Positions 1 to 8,600 of a DNA stretch of 27,580 nucleotides are shown here, piece by piece. The notes beneath the pieces are model-generated. The model made no database searches and was not told the DNA's origin. It saw nothing but the letters and a program-made list of their open reading frames with translations. The translations under genes were made by a program, and so were the position numbers. The number at the start of each line of letters is the position of its first letter. Within the stretch, counting starts at the first letter, position 1. Source of the stretch: an uncultured Desulfuromonadales bacterium (GTDB taxonomy: Bacteria > Desulfobacterota > Desulfuromonadia > Desulfuromonadales > Geopsychrobacteraceae); the NCBI GenBank assembly GCA_947259685.1, contig CAMYNC010000070.1, positions 1 through 27,580 of the forward strand. The letters are read 5' to 3'.

Positions 1-360
1 TAACCTCAGGATGAATTGCATAGGTCAGGGTTGTCAAAAATCAGGATATTACTATTTGAAACGAATTTCGGAGCGATCTGAATCATTTGCATAAATAGTA
101 AGTTTTGAAATGTTCCTGCGCTGAATTGAGTATGAATCGTTATTCCTTAATTTCTCCTGGCGGCCTTGTGAATCGATCCACCCAGTATGATACTTTATTG
201 TTCAGAGTGGATCTTGAAGTAGCATAAAACATGCGGTTTGAACATTTCTCAGTATTGAACTTTATTACTCACCTACTTATATAACCCAAACTCATATCGC
301 GGATTTATCAAACGGGTTGGTCTGACAATGAAGTCAAATCATCATCATTTTTCCTGAAGA
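1..360. other. Non-coding left edge
   Basis: No convincing reading frame is visible on either strand. The stretch is AT-rich compared with the genes to its right. It lies downstream of the minus-strand oxidoreductase gene, but I see no hairpin followed by a T-run that would be a clear terminator. A perfect 7-bp inverted repeat (GATCCAC at 175-181, GTGGATC at 207-213) is the only symmetrical element noticed, and it may be chance. Confidence 0.5.
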
Positions 361-1455
361 TCAGGGCACAACGCAGCAGAAATTCCCTTTCAACATGGTT
401 TTCAGGCAACCGTTGCAGGAGATACAGGTCGCTTTTTCGCTTTCGCCACTCTGCAACTTGTTCGGCAGGTCCGGCTCGCGAATCAGCGGCCGACTCATGG
501 AGATATAATCGGCCTGTTTGGTCCGCAGCAGGCCAGTCGCGACATGCAGGCTGCGGATGCCACCTACGGCAATCACCGGACAGTTCACCTGCATCTTGAT
601 GGCGCGGGAGAGGATGACGTTATAGGCCATCTCACCGCCCGATTCATGCGGCAGGCGGATCGGTACCCGATCCCCGGAGGCGGGAGTTCCGGAACTGATT
701 TCGATGGCTGCCACTCCGGCGGCATCGAGCAGTTTGGCGACCTCGGCAGCATCCTCAAAATCCAGACCGCCGGCCAGATTGTCACTGCCGTTCAATTTGA
801 CCAGCAGCGGAAACTCCTTGCCGACCGCCTGTTGAACCGCATTGACGATTTCCAGCAAAAAACGGCTGCGAGCGGTTAAATCGCCGCCGTACTCATCCTG
901 ACGTTGATTGGTCAGCGGAGAGAGGAATTGATTGATCAGATAGCCGTGAGCGGCGTGCAACTGGACGGCATCGCAACCGGCCTGTTTGGCGCGGGCTGCG
1001 GCTGCGGCAAAAGCGGAAGTAACCCTTGCAATGTCTTCGCTGGTCATTTCACTGGGCATTTCGGTGTACTGCTCAACCTTGACCGCCGATGGCGCCAGTA
1101 GTTTTTGGCCACACACCTTACTGCGGGTCTGCCCTCCGGCATGACCTAATTGCAGGCATAACTTGCCACCTTCCTGATGCACTGCAGCAGCAAGCTTTTT
1201 CAGTCCGGCAAGCTGCTCATCATCAGCGGCACCAAGCCCGGTCGGGATCAGTTTCCCCTCTGCCGACACATAGGTAATGCCACTGATCAATAAGCCGCAG
1301 CCACCGGCAGCCAATTTCCGGTAGAGATCGATCAGCACTGGTGTGGCCTTACCGTCAACGCCGCAAAGCCCTTCCAGAGTGGCTGAACGGATAATCCGGT
1401 TACGCAGTTCCAGCCCCTTCAGTTGGTGCGGGTTAAACAGGTTGGTTTCGGTCAT
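361..1455 (-). CDS. NADH:flavin oxidoreductase (Old Yellow Enzyme family)
   Basis: The product is a 364-residue FMN-dependent TIM-barrel ene-reductase. The N-terminus (LFNPHQLKGLELRNRI) is typical of the family. The substrate-binding pair is His167 and His170 in LHAAHGYL, followed by QFLSP and DEYGG, and a VGGIRS phosphate-binding loop lies near the end. The protein stops just after a cysteine cluster (Cys344, 347, 350, 360, 361). This resembles the [4Fe-4S] ligands of 2,4-dienoyl-CoA reductase-type members, but the C-terminal FAD/NAD domain of those enzymes is absent. The start follows TAGGAGC, which overlaps the stop codon of the upstream peptidase gene (gap 12 nt), so the two are probably co-transcribed and translationally linked. 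The substrate cannot be told from sequence. Family assignment is strong; the iron-sulfur cluster is an inference. Confidence 0.9.
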   Translation of the reverse strand: MTETNLFNPHQLKGLELRNRIIRSATLEGLCGVDGKATPVLIDLYRKLAAGGCGLLISGITYVSAEGKLIPTGLGAADDEQLAGLKKLAAAVHQEGGKLCLQLGHAGGQTRSKVCGQKLLAPSAVKVEQYTEMPSEMTSEDIARVTSAFAAAAARAKQAGCDAVQLHAAHGYLINQFLSPLTNQRQDEYGGDLTARSRFLLEIVNAVQQAVGKEFPLLVKLNGSDNLAGGLDFEDAAEVAKLLDAAGVAAIEISSGTPASGDRVPIRLPHESGGEMAYNVILSRAIKMQVNCPVIAVGGIRSLHVATGLLRTKQADYISMSRPLIREPDLPNKLQSGESEKATCISCNGCLKTMLKGNFCCVVP

Positions 1456-1467
1456 ATCCAGTCGCTC

Positions 1468-2634
1468 CTAAACGCTGATCAGGGCATTGGAGAAAACACT
1501 GATTTTCTCCCCGCCCTGTTCAGTCACGGCAAAAGTATTTTCAATTCCGATCGCCCCCAGTTCGGGAAAGACGAACTTCGGCTCTACGGCAATGGTCTGT
1601 CCCGCAATCAACGGCACATCAAACCCCTGCGCCAACACCGGTAACTCGTCCAACTCCAGGCCAACCCCGTGGCCAACAAATTTAGCTTGTTCGCCGGGGG
1701 GGCCCATAAAACAATCGCCCAGTCCTGCTTCAGTCGCAATTTGCGCGGCCCTGGAAAACAATTCCGAAGCAATTGCCTTCGGCTTGAGTTCTGCGGCGAT
1801 GGCCGTCTCGATCTGGCAGGCAACCTCGAACCCCTTTTGCAGTTTTTCGTTTAACTCGCCGCAAACGAACATCCGTGTCATGTCGACAATGTAACCGTCA
1901 AAAACTCCGGTATAATCGAGCAGCACCGGCTGGCCGACCTCGATTACTGCGCTGGATGCCCCATGCGGTGCAGCATCCGACATCCCCCGTCCGGTTACCG
2001 GCCCATCGAAAAAGCCTCCCCCGCTGCCGCTGCAGCCGGCCACGGTAACCCCCATGAACAGCTCCTGGTTGAAAGCGCGCATCCGCACATAACCCTCGCC
2101 ACCGGCCTTACGCAGACGCGCTTCAAATTCTGCTGCCAGGTCGACTTCACGCATTCCAGGCTGAAGAAAATCGGCCACCGTAGCATAAACCCGGCTGAGC
2201 TGGACGCCGGCATGCCGCATCCGTTCAAGCTCCCAGGGCGATTTCACCGAACGCAGTTCACGGTTGAGCAACGATATATCGGTGAAATCCCGGCCGGGAA
2301 GCAACTTATTGTAGTAGTTGTACTGCTGCACCGGGATCACATCGAAGGTCATGCCGATCTTCTGCTGCCCCTCGAACAAGGGAGCAAATTCTTTGCTGCG
2401 CGGAAACTGGCGGATATCTGCGATGCAGGCTTCCTGCTTGGCACGCGCGAAACTTTTTCGGACCAACAGCACAGGCGCGCCCTGGGCAGGCACCCAAAGA
2501 GTTGAGGTCTGCCGGGTGGCGGTAAAGTAGTAAATATCGATCGGATAGATAAATAGGGCCCCGTCCAGGTCTTCTTGCTGCAACTTCTGCTGCAGGCGGG
2601 CGATACGGGTCGGGCATTCGATTTTCAGGGACAT
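1468..2634 (-). CDS. M24 family metallopeptidase (Xaa-Pro aminopeptidase-like)
   Basis: The product is a cytoplasmic pita-bread-fold peptidase, 388 residues from the chosen start, of the Xaa-Pro dipeptidase/aminopeptidase group. A creatinase-like N-terminal domain covers roughly residues 1-130. The catalytic domain carries all five expected dinuclear metal ligands: Asp240 (LLDYTG), Asp251 (VDMTR), His322 (GHGVGLELDE), Glu351 (AVEPKF) and Glu365 (GIENTF), so it should be active. The reading frame is open 40 codons further upstream, but those codons run through a low-complexity repeat. The ATG at 2634 has a strong AGAGGAGG ribosome site 8 nt away and begins MSLKIECPTRIARLQQ, like family members. 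The flavin oxidoreductase follows 12 nt downstream. The exact peptide substrate is unknown. Confidence 0.9.
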   Translation of the reverse strand: MSLKIECPTRIARLQQKLQQEDLDGALFIYPIDIYYFTATRQTSTLWVPAQGAPVLLVRKSFARAKQEACIADIRQFPRSKEFAPLFEGQQKIGMTFDVIPVQQYNYYNKLLPGRDFTDISLLNRELRSVKSPWELERMRHAGVQLSRVYATVADFLQPGMREVDLAAEFEARLRKAGGEGYVRMRAFNQELFMGVTVAGCSGSGGGFFDGPVTGRGMSDAAPHGASSAVIEVGQPVLLDYTGVFDGYIVDMTRMFVCGELNEKLQKGFEVACQIETAIAAELKPKAIASELFSRAAQIATEAGLGDCFMGPPGEQAKFVGHGVGLELDELPVLAQGFDVPLIAGQTIAVEPKFVFPELGAIGIENTFAVTEQGGEKISVFSNALISV

Positions 2635-2668
2635 AACAAGCCTCCTCTGGAACAGAAAAACATAATCT

Positions 2669-2700
2669 ACCACAGTGACACAGAGGCACGGCGAGAACTT
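2669..2700. repeat. Probable dispersed 'CCGTGCCTCTGTG' intergenic repeat
   Basis: Read on the minus strand, this stretch gives CCGTGCCTCTGTGTCACTG followed by TGGTA. It resembles a low-complexity sequence (CTCTGTGTCTCTGTGG type) that I recall as scattered between genes in many environmental bacterial genomes and that often yields spurious N-terminal extensions. It lies in the false upstream extension of the M24 peptidase frame. Only one copy is in this window, so its repeat nature rests on recall. Confidence 0.4.
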
Positions 2701-2987
2701 CTTAAAAAATACGGGGAGAGGCAGTGCCTCGCCTCTTTCTTTATTATGTGTCATGATGCCTCCTTCGTTGATGTCCCGATTTTATTGATCCACGACACAC
2801 TCACCGACGACCAACCAAGAGAATTCCCCCTTCTTTCCTGTGACAATCTACCGAAAAGATCTTAAGTCGCTGAGTCCATCACTATATTTCCAAAACAATA
2901 AAAGCAATTACCAGAGAACAAAATTAATGAATATTTTACACATAAATGAAATTTTTACCTTCCAATGGTGGCGGAATTCGGACTATA

Positions 2988-3005
2988 GTGGCCAAAATCG
3001 GCCAC
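2988..3005. repeat. Perfect 6-bp hairpin GTGGCC-AAAATC-GGCCAC
   Basis: A perfect inverted repeat with a 6-nt loop lies inside the gene-poor stretch, just after GGAATTCGGACTATA. A hairpin of the same design (ATGGCC-CAATGC-GGCCAT) occurs at 11127-11144 downstream of phaB. There is no T-run, so it is not a terminator. It could be the end of a decayed mobile element; this is a guess. Confidence 0.35.
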
Positions 3006-3434
3006 CGGGAGAGATTCTCATTTGTAGAAAAACGGTTTCAAAGAGTCCTGAAGGATACTCAGAATCGGTTTAGGCCGCGCCCTACCACGACGCAAACAAC
3101 CCTGAGCACAGATGGACAAATGCCACAAAAGAGCATCTGTGAACCAGTTCTTTGGCGTTTCAATGAACCTTAATTTTGCGCAAGAATACTTGATAAAGGA
3201 AAAATAATCTTCAATGATACTTGACATATCTTCGGCAGGCGATAACTTTACAGTTCATTAAGCCAACTCCCAGTGGATCCCTCTTATTTATCCAACTAAA
3301 TCCTTAGCCGGCTGAGGCCAATTAACCCTGGCCTTATCGACAAGTTTGCTCGGAAAATAATTCACCAAACAGAAACCTTTTTAATAGATGACTCTATGGC
3401 AGAGAATGCCATTAATATGACCCAAGGAGTACGC

Positions 3435-5345
3435 ATGAAACCGTTTAGACTGAATCAACATGGCAAGCTGGTGTTTCCCTCAAGCATCTTCGTCGATCTT
3501 GACTTCTCGATCATCACCGATCTCGACCACTTGCAAGCTATCATTCGTCGGGACTTCGAAGTAAAGGCTCCGACAGGCACCGAAATCGCCGAGCGGGCCG
3601 CCGCTGGAGCCTATTCGACTCGTTACGACATGTTGCGCGACATCGGTTTGCACCTCTTCTGGGCGAACCGTTTCGCGTTGGCTATGTACGACAAGCGGCC
3701 GACGCGTTGGCGTGATGTCCCGCGGACCCGCGACGACGTGTTCGTCCCTTTGCTACGCCCTTGGGAGGACCGCGAAGCAAAGTCCGCAGGCGTTCGCGAA
3801 GCCTATGGACAACTGCCGGCGAAGTGGAACGGAACAGCTGAGAACGAGTTGTTCGACATGCTCTTCGACTGTTTCTCGAACAAGCTCTATCTCGCAGCGG
3901 AACTCCCCCCGATCAAGGCCACGATTGCCGAGGCGCTCGCCACTGCCGATGCCAAGACGACCACCCTCGGCAACTTCAATCCCGACCACCAGCGCTACAG
4001 CGTCAACGACATCCTCGACGTCACAGACGAGCAGCCCGAAATCGAGGCGTTGCGGCGCTGGGCCATGGTGCTCCACAACCAGCACCCTTGGGATCGGAGC
4101 CAAGCCAGGCTGAAGCCCTTTGCCGAGATGGAGGATGACGACATCGTCGTACTGTTTCATCCGAAAAACCGCGACGTGCTCGACTTCATCAACCGCGTAA
4201 AAAGCGGAACCAGCAGCGCGTCACAGACACCCACACCAACCCCTGCCGTCGACCCGGTGCGGCCCCTGCCGCCGATGGTGATCGGTGATGATGCGCCGAT
4301 CCAACCGAAGATCGAAGCGCTCGCAATCCGTAAGGGTGAAATCATTTGCTCCAACGATGATGTGGTCCGGAACTCCCCCCCCACCTGGTCGCCGATGAGT
4401 GCGGAGGAAATCGGGGACAAGACAGGCATCGAGCGGCGCCGCTACACGGCCGAGCCGCTGGAGAATATCGCCCTCGAGGCAGCGCGGGCAGCGATGCAGC
4501 ATGCCGGTCGCGGGCCCGAGGAGATCGGTGCAGTCCTGTTCTGCTCCTGCACATCGACCAGGCTGATACCATCAACCGCCACCTGGCTTTCGGGCCAACT
4601 GGGCATCATGCAGACCCATTGCTCGGCCGACATCGTGGCCGCATGCGCCGGGTTCCCGTACGGCGTCGCCGAGGCGGTCCGTTTGCTGCGGGAAGTCGAG
4701 CGCCCGGTACTGTTGGTCATGGCCGAGAAGTTCTCGGATAAGATCGGCAATGCACGACCATCGCGGATGATCTTTGGCGACGGAGCGGCCGCGGTCGTGA
4801 TTGCGCCATCCGAAGGAAAACGTGATATTCACGTGGTCCAGACCTATGCCAGCGGCCCCTTTAGCCAGGTAAACTCGATCATCTGGCCGAACCATGACTT
4901 CGATAACGACATCACGGTGTATGGGCCCGAAGTCAAGGCGTTGGTCAAGCGATACCTGAACCAGATGATGGGCGAGATTTCCGAGCTTGGACTCGATATC
5001 GACATGATCGTACCCCATCAAGCCAACAAGAACATGATCATCGATATCGCTGTGCCCCAAGGCATCGATGCCAATGACATTTACTTCAATATCGCCGAGG
5101 TCGGCAACGCCTCCGCGGCAAGCATTCCGATCGCGATGGCAGACGCCGTTTTCGAGAAGGCAATCACCAAACGGTCCCAGGTCTTCGCTCCGGGCTTCGG
5201 CGCAGGGGCCGTTGGTGGCTACGTTGTGATGTCGCTGGACCCGGCGATGGTTGCACCAGAGGTCACGACCGACCTCGTTAAGGGCCCATCGTCAACAACG
5301 GCGCACTCATCGCTTAAAGACATCCAGGCGGCGTTCGGCGGATGA
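3435..5345 (+). CDS. Two-domain protein: unknown N-terminal domain plus KAS III (FabH-like) condensing domain
   Basis: The protein is 636 residues. Residues 1 to about 270 form a domain I do not recognise, containing YDMLRDIGLHLFWANRF and WRDVPRTRDDVFVPLL. A Ser/Thr/Pro-rich linker follows at about 258-276. Residues from about 290 are a complete thiolase-fold KAS III: Cys404 in AACAGFPYG, His528 in VPHQANKN, Asn558 in VGNASAAS, with the His-Asn spacing of 30 seen in E. coli FabH. It should therefore condense an acyl-CoA starter with a malonyl thioester or a similar partner. The start at 3435 has AAGGAG five bases upstream. A frame-open ATG at 3396 has no ribosome site and adds 13 residues. 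The gene stands alone with its own terminator (5501-5532), has no acyl-carrier or fatty acid genes beside it, and is flanked by AT-rich DNA, so acquisition by transfer is plausible. The FabH domain is certain; the biological role is not. Confidence 0.85.
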   Translation: MKPFRLNQHGKLVFPSSIFVDLDFSIITDLDHLQAIIRRDFEVKAPTGTEIAERAAAGAYSTRYDMLRDIGLHLFWANRFALAMYDKRPTRWRDVPRTRDDVFVPLLRPWEDREAKSAGVREAYGQLPAKWNGTAENELFDMLFDCFSNKLYLAAELPPIKATIAEALATADAKTTTLGNFNPDHQRYSVNDILDVTDEQPEIEALRRWAMVLHNQHPWDRSQARLKPFAEMEDDDIVVLFHPKNRDVLDFINRVKSGTSSASQTPTPTPAVDPVRPLPPMVIGDDAPIQPKIEALAIRKGEIICSNDDVVRNSPPTWSPMSAEEIGDKTGIERRRYTAEPLENIALEAARAAMQHAGRGPEEIGAVLFCSCTSTRLIPSTATWLSGQLGIMQTHCSADIVAACAGFPYGVAEAVRLLREVERPVLLVMAEKFSDKIGNARPSRMIFGDGAAAVVIAPSEGKRDIHVVQTYASGPFSQVNSIIWPNHDFDNDITVYGPEVKALVKRYLNQMMGEISELGLDIDMIVPHQANKNMIIDIAVPQGIDANDIYFNIAEVGNASAASIPIAMADAVFEKAITKRSQVFAPGFGAGAVGGYVVMSLDPAMVAPEVTTDLVKGPSSTTAHSSLKDIQAAFGG

Positions 5346-5500
5346 TTTTTCGTTTAACTAAAATTTTTCAGTTAGACTTATCCGGGGTTCGGATGCTACA
5401 AAGTGCATTTCTGATTTTGTAACGAGTGATTTTAAGCTAGACCGTGAAATCAGAAGTTTACTGGTGTCGGATCAGTGAGTATCGCTGTACTCAGCCGGCA

Positions 5501-5532
5501 GGGGAGGCTCATAAACTCGCCTCCCCTTTTTT
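5501..5532 (+). terminator. Rho-independent terminator after the KAS III gene
   Basis: A perfect 8-bp stem, GGGGAGGC (5501-5508) and GCCTCCCC (5519-5526), with a 10-nt loop, is followed at once by six T residues. It separates the KAS III gene from the carboxylase gene, so the two are likely separate transcription units. Confidence 0.9.
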
Positions 5533-5613
5533 AATTATGTTGGCGGGATCCGTTCGGCGTTAAAACCGGATACCAGCCCTCCTCCCTGTGACTGCTTCAG
5601 GAGATTGCCTATT

Positions 5614-8600
5614 ATGTCAAAAGCCCCAACAATAGATCGTTTTTTCGAACTTGCCGAACACCTCGCCTCCGACTTCTCCTTGACCAAGGGAGTCAGCCGG
5701 TCCAATCGAGACCGCCAGAGACAAGAAGTGGAAGTCGCCCTGGAGGGTCTTGTCGAACATCAGACCGTCGAGGAAACCACCAAGCGCCTCAAGAGTCTCG
5801 ACGTCGACAGCTATATCCGTGAAACCGTCGAGCCTTCAGAACAAAAAAACCGCACTGGTTTCAAAGCCATTCTTAAGCAACTGAAACTCAAAATAATTGA
5901 CGAAATTTCTTTCGGACCGCTGCACTGTGTCGAGGCTGAATTTGATTTCAACGGCCGCCAACGCCGGCTCTGCTTGTTGGGCCAGGAGCGTAACACCAAC
6001 AACGGTGTCTGGGGTCCAGAGCACCACCGCAAGGCGATTGAAATCGTTCGTAAATACGAACGTTATGCAGTACCGGTCGTCACCTTTATCGACACCCCGG
6101 GTGCCGATGCTGGCGAGCTGGCTAACGCCGACAATCAGGCCCATTCGATTTCCCACTTCATCGCCGAGATGACCAATCTCAACGTCCCGTCGGTGGGGAT
6201 CATTCTCGGCAACGGTTATTCGGGAGGTGCCATCCCGCTGGCCTCGACAAATATCATCCTCTCGGTACGCGACGGCGTTTTCAATACCATTCAACCCAAG
6301 GGACTCGCCGCCATCGCCCGCAGTTTCGATCTGAGCTGGCAGGAGTGCGCCAAATATGTCGGTGTCAGCGCCTATGAACTCTATCAGCAGGGTTTCGTCG
6401 ACGGCATTATTGACTACGTGCCAGGTGAAAAAGGTCCCCAGCTGGAGAATCTGCGACAGGCAATCGTTTCGGCGGTTGTCGCTGTTGAGAAACGTGCTGT
6501 TGCCTTTGTCAAAGAGACCGACGGAGTCGTGGATCACTATCGGGCCAGTTTAAACCGCTACATCAACCCGTCGGAAAAACTCAAAGTACTTGAAAGCCTC
6601 TCGGCTCTTTCATTGACCCACAATCCGACGGAATATTTCAGCGTCTTCGGCATCACCTACCGCTATCTGCGCTACCTCAGTCTGCGCGGGCGGATCCAGT
6701 CCACTTCTTCAGCCAACTTCAGCCGCTCGACCAACCTGGCCCGTCCCAAGGGCGATTTGTCAAAACGGGTTCAGGAAGAGTTGGCCAGCGCCTTTGCCAA
6801 CTGGCAGGAAAACCCTCTCATCATCCGCTACGATGACCTGCTGCTCAAAAGCTACAAGACCTATCTCGACCGCAAGGAGCATACCGGAGCCGAGCGGGGG
6901 CGTCTCTCAAAACTGGTCCTCGGCGACCCGAGCGAAAACTTCGCCAAAGCCCAGCGCACCACCTACCTCACCTACGGCTTTCATCTGCATAACCTCTGGA
7001 AAGCGGGCAGCCAGAACAACTTCATCGCGCTGATCAAGTATCTTGGGTCAACGGCGGCCACCAGCACGGGCTCTGATGCCTCTGAGATGTCGGTTCTCGA
7101 TGTGATCACTCTGCCGGATTTCCGCGAAGGGATGATTCAGGAGTGCCAGAACTTCATTGTTTTCGATCTGGTCTACGATCAAATCATCACCGATCTGCGC
7201 GCTATCGCCGCCGAGGCCAAGGACACCAACACCTTCTCCCAAAAATCCTTTCAGGCCCTGCTGGAATCATCGATCCAAGCCGCGACCACTAAGCTCAAGA
7301 CGATGCTTGGCGAGGAAACGGTGGTCGAGATCTTTCTCGAAGACAACTTCTACAGCTGGCTCAACACCCTGCTGCAGCATCCAAAGATGAAAGACTTTAT
7401 TCGCCCGGTGCAGGAATGGAAGAAGATCCAGTATCCCCGCATTTCGGAACCGCTGTTTGCTATCGTCACCTTTCTCTTCGAAAAGCTCCTGCCGGAATAC
7501 TGCGAGGCTGAACGCGAAGGGCGCAAATACGACGGCCGCATCAAGTTGCGTGATATCGGCATGAAGGATTTCTGGAACCGGCTGACGACTGCCTATAACG
7601 ACCTGTTGATTCAGGACGTTCTGCTGCAGGACAAACGGTCTAAAAATTGCCGATTTGAAGCGATCATCTCGGAGTTTTTTACCGATTTCAAGGAACTCGA
7701 CGGCGAGCTGATGACTGCTGACCCGGCGAATTTTCCGGGCTTTCGTCTCTCGATCGAAAAAGCCCTGGACAATGGGGTTAAACCCTGTGGGGTCATCACC
7801 GGCCTGGCGAAACTTAAAAAAGAAGGGGACCATCCTGCCGCCCGAGTCGGTGTGCTAGTGTCCAATCTAGACTTTCAGGCCGGCGCCTTCGATATGGCCT
7901 CGGCCCAGAAGTTCTGCAACCTGCTGTTGCAATGTGCCCGGCGTAAACTCCCCGTGGTCGCCTTTGTCTCCTCCGGTGGCATGCAAACCAAGGAGGGGGC
8001 CGGCTCCCTGTTCTCCATGGCGATAGTCAACGACCGCATCACCCGCTTTGTGCGTGACAACGAGCTGCCGATCATCTGTTTCGGTTTCGGCGATTGTACC
8101 GGTGGTGCCCAGGCCTCGTTTGTCACCCACCCGCTGGTGCAAACCTACTACTTCTCCGGGTGCAACATGCCCTTCGCCGGACAGATTGTGGTCCCCTCCT
8201 ACCTGCCCTCGACGGCGACCCTGTCCAACTACCTGCTCGGTACCCCCGGTGCCATGCAGGGGTTGGTCAAGCACCCCTTCAACAAAGACCTCGATCAACA
8301 GCTTCGCGCCATCGATCCGGCCATCCCGGCACCGGCAGAAAGCGTGATGGATGTCTGCCGCCGCGTGTTTAAAGGCCTCTATCTTCCCGATGCCGCCGCT
8401 ACAGCAATTGAGGCCCAGACCCTGGTGGACGAGCGCGCCCTGATCAAGCCGGTCAAACGCACGCTGATTCATGCTCGGGGCTGCACCGCCGCTAAGCTGA
8501 TCCAGATTGCCCAGCAAGAAGGCATCGAGGTGGTACTGGTCCAATCAGACGCCGATATGGATTCAGCGGTTGCCGGCCAGCTCACCGAGAAGGACACCCT

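Larger units (their letters stand above)
2635..3434. other. AT-rich gene-poor stretch with possible mobile-element debris
   Basis: About 800 bases with no supported gene. Short frames exist (for example 3018-3227 on the minus strand and 2946-3173 on the plus strand) but none has a ribosome site or a family I recognise. A local hairpin sits at 2988-3005. A perfect TTGACA at 3221-3226 points towards the KAS III gene, but no good -10 follows at 16-18 nt, so I do not call a promoter. The mix of GC-rich scraps in AT-rich DNA would fit a decayed insertion sequence; I could not identify one. Confidence 0.35.

Noticed and set aside
2635..2754. 40-residue N-terminal extension of the M24 peptidase
   Set aside because: It translates a low-complexity repeat, and the start at 2634 has a strong ribosome site and family-like beginning.
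3018..3227. A 69-codon minus-strand frame suggestive of a transposase tail
   Set aside because: I could not match it to a transposase family from the sequence, so it is only mentioned as possible debris.
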